From NCBI GenBank assembly GCA_900318245.1, contig ONJT01000013.1:34479-98478 (forward strand): 64,000 nt of DNA, written 5' to 3'. The translations under genes were made by a program, and so were the position numbers. The notes beneath the pieces were generated by a model. It was not told where the DNA came from. It did no database searches and saw nothing but the letters and a program-made list of their open reading frames with translations. Shown here in pieces: positions 9,098 through 16,128 of this stretch; the stretch's first letter is position 1, and each line of letters starts with the position of its first letter. The DNA is from an uncultured Bacteroidales bacterium (GTDB lineage: Bacteria; Bacteroidota; Bacteroidia; Bacteroidales; Paludibacteraceae).

Positions 9098-9182
9098 TCC
9101 GAATGTTATTCGGACATCGATGGAACATCGATTGAACAACATGACCATCACGGGACCATCTCCCGACAACACCCCAATCAAC
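9098..9182. repeat. Hairpin and 11-bp periodic array between small genes
   Basis: GTCCGAAT and ATTCGGAC form an 8-bp stem with a 3-base loop near 9098-9116. From about 9106 the sequence repeats every 11 bases (units such as ATCGATGGAAC, ATCGATTGAAC, CACGGGACCAT). A 17-base string here, GACCATCACGGGACCAT, recurs on the minus strand at about 35085-35103. Confidence 0.6.
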
Positions 9183-9192
9183 ATTAAACATT

Positions 9193-9483
9193 ATGAGCAC
9201 ATACCCTTTATACGATATCCCGTACCTAGTACGAGACCCGAACGACTTCCGCATGTCGAAGAAACGACACGAACTCGAAGTACGCAACCAAGCCGTAGTC
9301 GATGACTACTTCCTCGCCCGCGACAAAGGCCTCTCCGCCTTCGAAGCACGAAAGGAGGCAGCTCTCAAGCACGAAATCACTGCCAATAGAGTACAAATCA
9401 TCCTTGTTTGGTTCTGTAAGGAAGCGAAAAAGCGGAAAAAATACGATTTTTTGGAAAAATTTTCACTTTCCGAGGAACACTAA
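9193..9483 (+). CDS. Unknown small basic protein, 96 aa
   Basis: A short, highly charged helical protein. The stretch AVVDDYFLARDKGLSAFEA followed by RKEAALKHEI and ITANRVQIIL resembles a helix-turn-helix of a small DNA-binding protein, with a basic tail (KEAKKRKKYD). I cannot name a family. It starts after the 11-bp periodic array and ends 49 bases before the small lipoprotein gene. A transcriptional regulator is the most natural guess but is inference from charge and pattern only. Confidence 0.65.
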   Translation: MSTYPLYDIPYLVRDPNDFRMSKKRHELEVRNQAVVDDYFLARDKGLSAFEARKEAALKHEITANRVQIILVWFCKEAKKRKKYDFLEKFSLSEEH

Positions 9484-9497
9484 AGCTAATAGCGTAT

Positions 9498-9505
9498 TAT
9501 CTTTG
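9498..9505 (+). promoter_or_regulatory. Probable -7 element for small lipoprotein gene
   Basis: TATCTTTG at 9498-9505 followed by CACC, as in other promoters here. No TTTG is found 19-21 bases upstream, so the promoter is weak or needs an activator. It lies just after the preceding stop codon. Confidence 0.45.
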
Positions 9506-9532
9506 CACCAGATTTTTAAAAACAACAACACT

Positions 9533-9700
9533 ATGAGAAAGATCTTGCTTATGACAGTCATTATGACGTCCATTGTGATGGCGAGTTGCAATGTCACCCG
9601 CATCATCACCAACGAGTCCCAGTATCTACAGCGCGGAGATACGTCTGTAGTCATCCAAACCAAGACAATCGAAACTTACGACGCTAGCAAGAAAATTTAG
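9533..9700 (+). CDS. Tiny lipoprotein, 55 aa
   Basis: MRKILLMTVIMTSIVMASC is a lipoprotein signal with the lipidated cysteine at residue 19. The mature part is only ~37 residues and contains VTRIIT, then QRGDTSVVIQTKTIETYD. I believe similar mini-lipoproteins with this VTR...RGDT...TKTIE pattern occur in other Bacteroidales, but I know no function. A longer open frame from 9302 exists; the ATG at 9533 is chosen because it lies after the -7 element and begins a proper signal peptide. Probably outer-membrane or periplasmic. Confidence 0.7.
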   Translation: MRKILLMTVIMTSIVMASCNVTRIITNESQYLQRGDTSVVIQTKTIETYDASKKI

Positions 9701-9744
9701 TACGTTTTCTTCTCCTTCTGAGAGAGTATGTACTCAATCGGAGG

Positions 9745-9937
9745 CTAGGTGTCCCCGCTAATCGGGGAAACCGTAACACGGGAAGGTTTTTACTTAACCT
9801 TTATCCCCTCTAACGGCAAAGAGGGTCCCCGACGCAACTTGCAAAGTTGTGGTGGGGAGAGCGGAGGCATAGGTCGCCCGTCCATTTAGCGGAGCGGTAT
9901 GGACCTTTGCGAACCGATTGCCGAACGCGAATGGCAA
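9745..9937 (+). ncRNA. Candidate structured leader, eight hairpins
   Basis: Eight local helices can be drawn in 190 bases: TCCCCG/CGGGGA (9752/9763), CCGT/ACGG (9771/9778), AAGGTT/AACCTT (9783/9796), CCCTCT/AGAGGG (9806/9820), TCCCC/GGGGA (9826/9854) enclosing CAACTT/AAGTTG (9835/9844), GTCCAT/ATGGAC (9880/9899), and TTGCC/GGCAA (9918/9933). The last overlaps the start codon of the next gene at 9931. The region is much more GC-rich than other spacers here. It may be a cis-acting leader or an independent RNA; I match it to no known class. Confidence 0.45.
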
Positions 9938-10326
9938 AAGCAACTGTGGGTGCCGCTGGTATCGAATACATCCAAGGCGCCCTTAAACGACCGAAGAAAG
10001 AAAACGGTCACAAGCACGGCAACTACCTGGTGATGACTCACCGCTCGGCCGCATCTACTAACCCCAACTGTCAGCGCATCTACTCCTTCGCGGCAGATCG
10101 CTATGAGCGCTCGACGGTACCGCAGGCGAAAGAGCTCGCAGCACGTTCGCGCTTCGCTTCGGTAGCAGCAGCGGTGAAAGCGCGCAGCAAGGACCTGATG
10201 CAGCAAGCTCAGGACATCACCGACTTCCTCGCACAGAAGGACACCGCCGGTGGCAAAAAGACCATGAAAGCGTACCTCTGGAAGGTTTGCGGCGATGCTT
10301 ATGATGCAGCCTTAGCTGGTGCGTAA
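9931..10326 (+). CDS. Conserved-looking basic protein, 131 aa, unknown
   Basis: A basic, alanine-rich soluble protein beginning AKATVGAAGIEYIQGALKRP. It has a long helical middle (SRFASVAAAVKARSKDLMQQ) and a short C-terminal motif AYLWKVCGDAYD. I think related proteins occur in other Bacteroidales, but I cannot assign a function; a nucleoid or RNA-binding role would fit the charge. The ATG at 9931 is chosen over an upstream GTG-type extension because the leader is densely structured and its last hairpin covers this start. The 3' end, including the stop codon, is duplicated downstream in 61-bp units. Confidence 0.7.
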   Translation: MAKATVGAAGIEYIQGALKRPKKENGHKHGNYLVMTHRSAASTNPNCQRIYSFAADRYERSTVPQAKELAARSRFASVAAAVKARSKDLMQQAQDITDFLAQKDTAGGKKTMKAYLWKVCGDAYDAALAGA

Positions 10327-10450
10327 TCGCCGCAAAGCTTCAAAGAAGCGCGGCGATGCGTACGACGCAGCCTTAGCTGGTGCGTAATCGCCGCAAAGCT
10401 CCAAGGGAGTGCGGCGATGCTTATGATGCAGCTTTGGCAGGAGCGTAAGC
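10289..10450 (+). repeat. 61-bp tandem duplication of a gene end
   Basis: Units start at 10289, 10350 and 10411 (period 61); the third is partial. Each holds the last ~12 codons of the 9931 gene with its stop, and the first two also carry an internal inverted repeat GCGGCGAT/ATCGCCGC. Sixty-one is not a multiple of three, so later copies are not read as protein. Confidence 0.85.
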
Positions 10451-10455
10451 AAAGG

Positions 10456-10485
10456 GAGTCTCTCTTCGGAGAGGCTCTTTTTTTT
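10456..10485 (+). terminator. Strong intrinsic terminator
   Basis: GAGTCTCTC pairs with GAGAGGCTC (9 bp, one G-T pair) across a TTCG tetraloop and is followed by eight T residues. It ends the small-gene cluster. Confidence 0.9.
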
Positions 10486-10581
10486 ATGCCCAACTCTTGC
10501 GTATTTTCGAAAAATCGCGCAAAGGTAGTAAAAAAATCGATATGACCAAATCCGGAGGCAATTTTCCCCCATTTTTAGGTA

Positions 10582-10612
10582 TTTGTGGAATGAAGAAAAA
10601 TAGGTAATTTTG
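10582..10612 (+). promoter_or_regulatory. Consensus promoter of porin-imelysin operon
   Basis: TTTG at 10582-10585, 19 bases, TAATTTTG at 10605-10612. It drives the cluster starting at 10655. No Fur-like palindrome was recognised by eye. Confidence 0.85.
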
Positions 10613-10630
10613 CATAACGAAATTTAAAGA

Positions 10631-10651
10631 TGAAAATTGAAAGGTGAAAGA
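10631..10651 (+). repeat. Heptamer array (TGAAANN x3) at porin ribosome site
   Basis: Three 7-base units, TGAAAAT, TGAAAGG and TGAAAGA, end 3 bases before the ATG at 10655. The family matches the GAAAGGT heptamers on the minus strand at 23938-23979. Confidence 0.6.
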
Positions 10652-10654
10652 GAT

Positions 10655-12121
10655 ATGAGAAGACGAACAATCTTATTTATTTCGCTGATATGTTGCGCAT
10701 TAACGAGTTTTGCGGAGGATAGCATCAAGGAGAGTGCGGCCGATCTGCAGGCGCTGATGGAGCGCGTGGAGCGTTTGGAGCAAAAAGCGGAGCATCCCAA
10801 TAAATTGGGATTAGATGCAGTGTCCGGCGCGACGAAGCAAGTGCCGAAAGACACGGTGAAGCATCATCGCCGCGGAACGTTCACCATCGGTGGCTACGGC
10901 GAAGTGACCGCCAAGCATTGCTGGTTCTCCAATAACTACCTGCGGTATGGCAAGAATCCGGAGAAATACGCGAACGACCATTACGGCGAGTTTGATTTGC
11001 CTCACGTGGTGCTGTATCTGGGCTATGATTTCGGCAAAGGATGGAGCGTAGCTACGGAGATTGAGTTTGAGCACGGCGGCACGGAGAGCGCGGTGGAGAT
11101 CGAAGAGGAAGAAGGCGGCGAGTACGAGAGTGAGATCGAGCGCGGCGGCGAAGTGGCGCTGGAGCAGTTCTGGTTGCAGAAAGCTTTCAACCGCTATGCG
11201 ATCCTGCGCGCGGGTATGCAGGTGATACCGGTCGGCGGACTGAATGCCCACCATGAACCGACGGAATATTTCGGCGTCTATCGTAATGCCGGAGATTTTA
11301 CGATCATCCCATCTACATGGCATGAAGTGGCACTCACGTTCATGGGATCCACGCCTAACGGATGGCACTATCAGGCGATGTTTCTGCCCGGACTCGATAG
11401 TGACCGCTTTGGTACGAAAAACTGGGTTAAAACAGGCGCCGGCAGTCCGTATGAGTTTAAGTTGGCGAATGTGTTTGCCGGTGCTGCGCGAGTGGATTAT
11501 ACCGGCGTGAAAGGTTTGCGTCTCTCCCTCTCCGGATACTGCGGCAATTCGTTCCGAAACACCCTCTCCAAATCCAATGCCGAACTGGACGCGAGTGCCT
11601 ATAAGGATGTCAAAGGTACCGTCTCTATCGGGGCATTTGATTTCCAATACAAGGATCATGGCATTATTCTCCGCGGTAGTTTCACATATGGGCATCTTAG
11701 CGATGCAGCGCTTATCTCGCAATACAATAAGACGCAGATGCGCCGCGAAAGTGTTTCCAAGAAACAAGATGTGGCTTCCGACGCACTCGCAGCAGGTATC
11801 GAAGCGGGATATGATTTCTTCTCTCTGAACCGCAAGCTCGTGGAGAAAAAGCAGCAGTTCTACGTTTTCGCACGCTATGATTACTACGACTCCATGTTCA
11901 AATATGACGGTCAACTCACCGATAAAGCTGCATGGTGCGGGAGACACCGCGCAGCCGTGGGAATAAACTATTTCCCTATCAAACAGATAGGGGTGAAAGC
12001 GGAGTTCTCATACGGCATCCTCAAAAAAGGAACGCGCACGGATGGCACGCGGGGAAAACTCTATAATGACGAACCCCAGATTGCCGTTGGTATCGTTTAT
12101 GCAGGATTTTATCAACTCTAA
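10655..12121 (+). CDS. Outer-membrane porin of iron/haem cluster
   Basis: A 488-residue protein with signal peptide (MRRRTILFISLICCALTSFA), a short coiled coil (ALMERVERLEQKAEH, near residues 35-50) that could trimerise it, then alternating hydrophobic beta strands ending in an aromatic residue pattern (GIVYAGFYQL). This is the layout of a phosphate-selective-porin-like (OprO/P) barrel. A TTG at 10637 would extend it but breaks the signal peptide. It leads the set porin, imelysin, di-haem oxidoreductase and CcsA, so metal or haem uptake across the outer membrane is the likely role. Substrate is not evident. Confidence 0.8.
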   Translation: MRRRTILFISLICCALTSFAEDSIKESAADLQALMERVERLEQKAEHPNKLGLDAVSGATKQVPKDTVKHHRRGTFTIGGYGEVTAKHCWFSNNYLRYGKNPEKYANDHYGEFDLPHVVLYLGYDFGKGWSVATEIEFEHGGTESAVEIEEEEGGEYESEIERGGEVALEQFWLQKAFNRYAILRAGMQVIPVGGLNAHHEPTEYFGVYRNAGDFTIIPSTWHEVALTFMGSTPNGWHYQAMFLPGLDSDRFGTKNWVKTGAGSPYEFKLANVFAGAARVDYTGVKGLRLSLSGYCGNSFRNTLSKSNAELDASAYKDVKGTVSIGAFDFQYKDHGIILRGSFTYGHLSDAALISQYNKTQMRRESVSKKQDVASDALAAGIEAGYDFFSLNRKLVEKKQQFYVFARYDYYDSMFKYDGQLTDKAAWCGRHRAAVGINYFPIKQIGVKAEFSYGILKKGTRTDGTRGKLYNDEPQIAVGIVYAGFYQL

Positions 12122-12146
12122 TAACAACATTTAAAAATTAATCATT

Positions 12147-13328
12147 ATGAAAAAGATTTTCAAATTCGCACTATGTGCTGCATGCTTCACAGCTATGGTA
12201 GCATGCAACAACAACGGAGGAAGTTCCGAAGTTGTCTCAGACAAAGAGGCTGCGCTTAAACGCGCTATGACGCCTTATGTAGAAAACACGGTTATTGCTA
12301 CCTATCGTTCAATGGCGGACGAAGGACTGGTCCTCTTGGAAAAAGTAAAAGAGATCAATACAGCCGTTAACGATGGAAAAGATTACACCCAAACGATGAA
12401 GGAAGCCGGTGAAGCTTGGCGTGCTATGCGTAAGTATTGGGAGCAAAGCGAAGCGTTCCTTTACGGACCTGCCGCTGCGCATAATATCGACCCCCATATC
12501 GATACATGGCCTCTCGATTTCACAGCAATGAGTAACCTTCTCAAAAACCTCGACCAAATGAAAGATATAGAAGCAGACGGCGTAGCTTATGTCAAGAATA
12601 ATCTCGGTCCGTCCCTGCAGGGTTTCCATGCTGCGGAATATATGCTCTTTGAATCGGTAGAGCAGGGCGGACGCGCTGTCGGAACAGGCAATCCGCACGC
12701 CACCAATCTCTCCAAAGCAGAATCTGCTTATCTGCTCGGTGTAGTGACGGATCTTGTACAGCAGGCAATCCTCATCGAGGATAGTTGGGCAGGCGAAGTT
12801 TCTGCAGCGAAAGAAGCCATCATCACCGAGGATGACGAGTCGATGAGTTACGGCGAGAACTACGGCGAGTATATGGTGAATGCCGGACAAGCCGGTTCGC
12901 TCTATAAATCCTATCAGCATGCAACCGAGGAAATCATCGATGGATGCGTAAATATCGCCGATGAGGTAGCCGGTCTGAAGATGGGTAACCCCTATCTGAG
13001 CAGTACGGATAAGGAAAGAGACTATATCGAGTCTCCGTATAGTTGCACCTCCACACGCGATTTCGCGGATAATATCCGTTCTATCAAGAATTCCTACGAA
13101 GGTTCACAGGCAGGCGATTTCTCCATCTCTAATTATATCTACAGCCAGGACCCGAAGGTGGATGCAGAGGTTCGCAAAGCTATCGAAGAGGCTATTGCAG
13201 CTATCGAAGCTATCCAGAATTTTGAGAGCACGGCGCAGAACAACCCGCAGGTAAAAGCCGCTATGGAGGCAGTAGAAAAAGTGGGTGAACTGCTCGCAAA
13301 AGATGTTAAGGCAATTATCGTAAAATAA
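12147..13328 (+). CDS. Imelysin family lipoprotein
   Basis: A 393-residue lipoprotein (MKKIFKFALCAACFTAMVAC, lipidated Cys20). The imelysin GxHxxE motif is present as GFHAAE at residues 159-164, and the upstream segment with WEQSEAFLYGP and DTWPLD is typical of the family. Imelysin-fold proteins (IrpA, ICMP, EfeO relatives) are iron-regulated and thought to bind iron. It starts 25 bases after the porin and is followed after 7 bases by the di-haem oxidoreductase, a common arrangement. It is probably periplasmic, tethered to a membrane. Confidence 0.9.
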   Translation: MKKIFKFALCAACFTAMVACNNNGGSSEVVSDKEAALKRAMTPYVENTVIATYRSMADEGLVLLEKVKEINTAVNDGKDYTQTMKEAGEAWRAMRKYWEQSEAFLYGPAAAHNIDPHIDTWPLDFTAMSNLLKNLDQMKDIEADGVAYVKNNLGPSLQGFHAAEYMLFESVEQGGRAVGTGNPHATNLSKAESAYLLGVVTDLVQQAILIEDSWAGEVSAAKEAIITEDDESMSYGENYGEYMVNAGQAGSLYKSYQHATEEIIDGCVNIADEVAGLKMGNPYLSSTDKERDYIESPYSCTSTRDFADNIRSIKNSYEGSQAGDFSISNYIYSQDPKVDAEVRKAIEEAIAAIEAIQNFESTAQNNPQVKAAMEAVEKVGELLAKDVKAIIVK

Positions 13329-13335
13329 TAGAATC

Positions 13336-15051
13336 ATGAAAAAATCATTTTTATTCCTAACGGCACTCGCCGCTGTGGCTTTAGTAGGCTGCAAAGCCGA
13401 AGGCTCAGGCGATGGTCCCCAAATAGACGACAAACCGGATTGGTTTTATACCGGAGGTAAAACAGGTACCACTACTATCACCTCCTCTATGGCATTCCGT
13501 CAACCTACGCCCGCTACCGAAGCGGTTGGATCCGGCCTGAAATTTACGCAGGGTGACCAGGTAGCCGAGACAGAGTATGTCACCAATCCTACCGGACGCC
13601 AGCATGGCCTGGGTCCCGTCTATGTACGCGCATCCTGCCAGCATTGTCATCCTAATTATTCCCATGGTACTTCGGTGCCTGCGGGTAAATACGATGCGAA
13701 GAACGTAGGTAACGGTACTCTCCTTGTGCTCTACGATCCGTCAAAACCGTCAGAACCTTACGTATCTTGGGTAGCAGGAATGCCACAACTTTTCGGCGTT
13801 GCACCATTCAAAGCTCCTATCGATCCCTCGCAGATCACTGTGGAATGGAAAACGGTGACCGATGAGCACGGCAATCAATTTGCAGATGGCGAAAAATACG
13901 AGCTTCGCTATCCGGATGTGACTATTCCTACTTCCGCACTCTACTCGGCACAAGCTCAGTTCCGCTCTGCTTTGGAAGCACTTCCGTCAAACGGAGCTAA
14001 CTACGATATCACCAAAGATATTGCGCTGCTTGACGGCGGTTACGAAGTGCGTCTTGAGAACACGATCGGAGTCTATGGCTCCGGTCTCCTCGATGCCATT
14101 CCCGATCAGGATATCATCGATCAGTATGCGAAAGAGGCCAACGACAAGACCGCAGACGGTCAGCCGATGCTGAAGAATGGTCTGAACCCAGCTTTCTGGA
14201 ACGGCGGATTCCAAAATACCGGCTACTATAAGAACGACCCGCAGTGGGGTCCGAAACGCTTCACGTACGCTCTTACGCGCGGTCCTATCATGGATGCTGC
14301 GGGTGCGAATGCTATCTGGAACATCACGAACGTGACCCGTTCTGACCGTCAGTACCATTACCTCGACCTCGATGGCCGTGTCTATGCTACCTGCGCTTCG
14401 ATTGACCCGGAGGTACAAGCCGCTTTCCCGGATTTCGTCAAGACGATCGATCCGAATGGAGAACACCCCGAATGGGCTACTGGCAATGTGGAGAAAGATA
14501 TCTATACATATCTTACGTCTAAAACTCTCCCACAGGAGATGACCGATGATGAGTTCACCCAAGTCATGGTTTGGCACCGCGGTCTGGCTGTTCCTGCAGC
14601 GCGCGATGTCACCGATAAGAAAGTCCTCCGCGGTAAAGAACTCTTTACCCAGATAGGTTGCGACTATTGCCATCGTCCTTCGTGGAAAACAGGACAGGAT
14701 GAGATCCGTGACCCGAATAATTTCAAGGGCTTCACGGCGCAAATGCCGCGTTATCAGAATCAGACTATTTGGCCGTACACCGATATGGTACAACATAAAC
14801 TCTGCATGGAGAATGACATCCGTACAGGTTGGTGTCGTACTACCCCGCTTTGGGGCCGCGGACTCCACCGTCAGGCTACAGGCGATCGCTATGAGGCTCG
14901 TCTTCACGATACCCGCGCCCGCAATGTCATAGAGGCTATTATGTGGCATGGATATAATCCGAATTCGGATGCGTACTATCCGACACAGAAGTTCTATAAA
15001 CTGAATAAAGAAGACAGAGATGCAGTCGTGGCTTTCATCAATGCGATCTAA
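13336..15051 (+). CDS. Di-haem oxidoreductase (thiol oxidoreductase) lipoprotein
   Basis: A 571-residue lipoprotein (signal ending LVGC) with two c-type haem motifs: CQHCH at residues 101-105 and CDYCH at 442-446. The spacing and the phrases near the second haem (GKELFTQIGCDYCHRPSW, then a C-terminal ALxF-like VVAFINAI) fit the di-haem oxidoreductase family, formerly called putative thiol oxidoreductase, related to MauG/CcpA peroxidases. It would act in the periplasm, probably changing the redox state of iron for the neighbouring imelysin. Covalent haem attachment needs cytochrome c maturation, supplied by the next gene, which overlaps its end by 11 bases. Confidence 0.9.
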   Translation: MKKSFLFLTALAAVALVGCKAEGSGDGPQIDDKPDWFYTGGKTGTTTITSSMAFRQPTPATEAVGSGLKFTQGDQVAETEYVTNPTGRQHGLGPVYVRASCQHCHPNYSHGTSVPAGKYDAKNVGNGTLLVLYDPSKPSEPYVSWVAGMPQLFGVAPFKAPIDPSQITVEWKTVTDEHGNQFADGEKYELRYPDVTIPTSALYSAQAQFRSALEALPSNGANYDITKDIALLDGGYEVRLENTIGVYGSGLLDAIPDQDIIDQYAKEANDKTADGQPMLKNGLNPAFWNGGFQNTGYYKNDPQWGPKRFTYALTRGPIMDAAGANAIWNITNVTRSDRQYHYLDLDGRVYATCASIDPEVQAAFPDFVKTIDPNGEHPEWATGNVEKDIYTYLTSKTLPQEMTDDEFTQVMVWHRGLAVPAARDVTDKKVLRGKELFTQIGCDYCHRPSWKTGQDEIRDPNNFKGFTAQMPRYQNQTIWPYTDMVQHKLCMENDIRTGWCRTTPLWGRGLHRQATGDRYEARLHDTRARNVIEAIMWHGYNPNSDAYYPTQKFYKLNKEDRDAVVAFINAI

Positions 15052-16054
15052 ACCCGCGACTTGGTTGCTGCACATCGCCCTGGGGATCATTGTCCTCGGG
15101 GCGTGTGTGACGCATTTCTTCGGCGAACAGGGCGAGATACACCTGCGGGCCGATCAGGCGCAGCGTGTGCCGCATTCGGATATCAGCCTTTTCCTTTGGG
15201 ATTTTCATATCGTGAGCGACAAGGACGGCAATCCGGTGGATTTCATCTCCGAGTTGCGGCTGTTGGATAGGGATGCCAAGAACAACGGACAAGGACTCCA
15301 GGTGGACGAAGGCATCGTGCGGATGAACAAGCCGCTTAAATACCACGGTTTTCGTTTCTGTCAATCGGACTACGACAGCGACATGCAAGGTGTTGTGCTG
15401 GCGTATAACCACGCCCCCTGGGGTATCGGTATTACGTATGCCGGGTATGCCTTATTGTTGATAGCGATGGTGGTATTTTTCGGCCAAAGAAACTCGTATT
15501 TCCGTGCGGTGGTCGGCAAACAGCATAAGTGGTGGATGATCGGTTTGGGGATAGTTGCGGTAGTACTCGCCATTGTTATGACGCGTGTGGTTACTCCCAA
15601 ACCGCCTTTGCAACCTGTGCTGCAGACCCCATTACTCGGAATCCATGTGTCCGTCATCATGTTGGCCTACACGCTATTTGCGGTCATTATGATTCTTGGT
15701 GTTCTGGGACTGTGCATGCCGAAACGTCGCGAACAACTCATGCAGTTCTCGCAAGTGCTGCTTTATCCGGCCTTGTTCTGCCTGACCGCCGGCATCTTCA
15801 TTGGTGCGGTATGGGCGAACATGTCCTGGGGACGGTACTGGGGATGGGACCCTAAGGAGACTTGGGCGCTCATCACGATGATGGTCTATGCGGTTTTGCT
15901 TCATATGCCTTGGCTGAAAACGAAATGCAAGATCTTTAACGGCAGCTATCCCATTGTTTATCACGTCTTTAGCGTGATTGCATTTGCCTTCGTATTGTTC
16001 ACTTATTTTGGGGTGTCCTACCTGCTTGGCGGACTCCATTCGTATGCAAATTAA
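15041..16054 (+). CDS. ccsA: ResB-CcsA type cytochrome c assembly protein
   Basis: A 337-residue membrane protein. The N-terminal ~125 residues have one membrane helix and a periplasmic ResB-like beta region (KPLKYHGFRFCQSDYD). The rest is a CcsA domain with several helices and the WWD haem-handling signature WGRYWGWDPKETWALI near residues 262-277. It receives haem and ligates it to CxxCH apocytochromes (system II). An alternative ATG lies at 15020; the ATG at 15041 is preferred because it precedes RSKPATWLL directly. The 11-base overlap with the di-haem gene implies translational coupling: enzyme and haem-attachment factor are made together. Confidence 0.9.
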   Translation: MRSKPATWLLHIALGIIVLGACVTHFFGEQGEIHLRADQAQRVPHSDISLFLWDFHIVSDKDGNPVDFISELRLLDRDAKNNGQGLQVDEGIVRMNKPLKYHGFRFCQSDYDSDMQGVVLAYNHAPWGIGITYAGYALLLIAMVVFFGQRNSYFRAVVGKQHKWWMIGLGIVAVVLAIVMTRVVTPKPPLQPVLQTPLLGIHVSVIMLAYTLFAVIMILGVLGLCMPKRREQLMQFSQVLLYPALFCLTAGIFIGAVWANMSWGRYWGWDPKETWALITMMVYAVLLHMPWLKTKCKIFNGSYPIVYHVFSVIAFAFVLFTYFGVSYLLGGLHSYAN

Positions 16055-16073
16055 CAGAATAAATTCATTCCTA

Positions 16074-16105
16074 TTTGCTTATGTCAAAGAAAATTTGTAA
16101 TTTTG
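16074..16105 (+). promoter_or_regulatory. Promoter of hemerythrin-LuxR gene
   Basis: TTTG at 16074-16077, 20 bases, TAATTTTG at 16098-16105. It lies inside the longest open frame of the next gene, which rules out the start codons at 16075 and 16081 and supports 16129. Confidence 0.85.
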
Positions 16106-16128
16106 CACCCGAATTCGATGCAACGAGT

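Larger units (their letters stand above)
10327..10654. other. Gene-free stretch before the iron/haem cluster
   Basis: It contains two copies of the 61-bp unit, a strong terminator (10456-10485), a consensus promoter (10582-10612) and a short heptamer array (10631-10651). No further gene is seen. Confidence 0.8.

Noticed and set aside
9745-9937. Known riboswitch class for the structured leader
   Set aside because: I looked for cobalamin, TPP and SAM-type core motifs and saw none; no metabolic gene follows.
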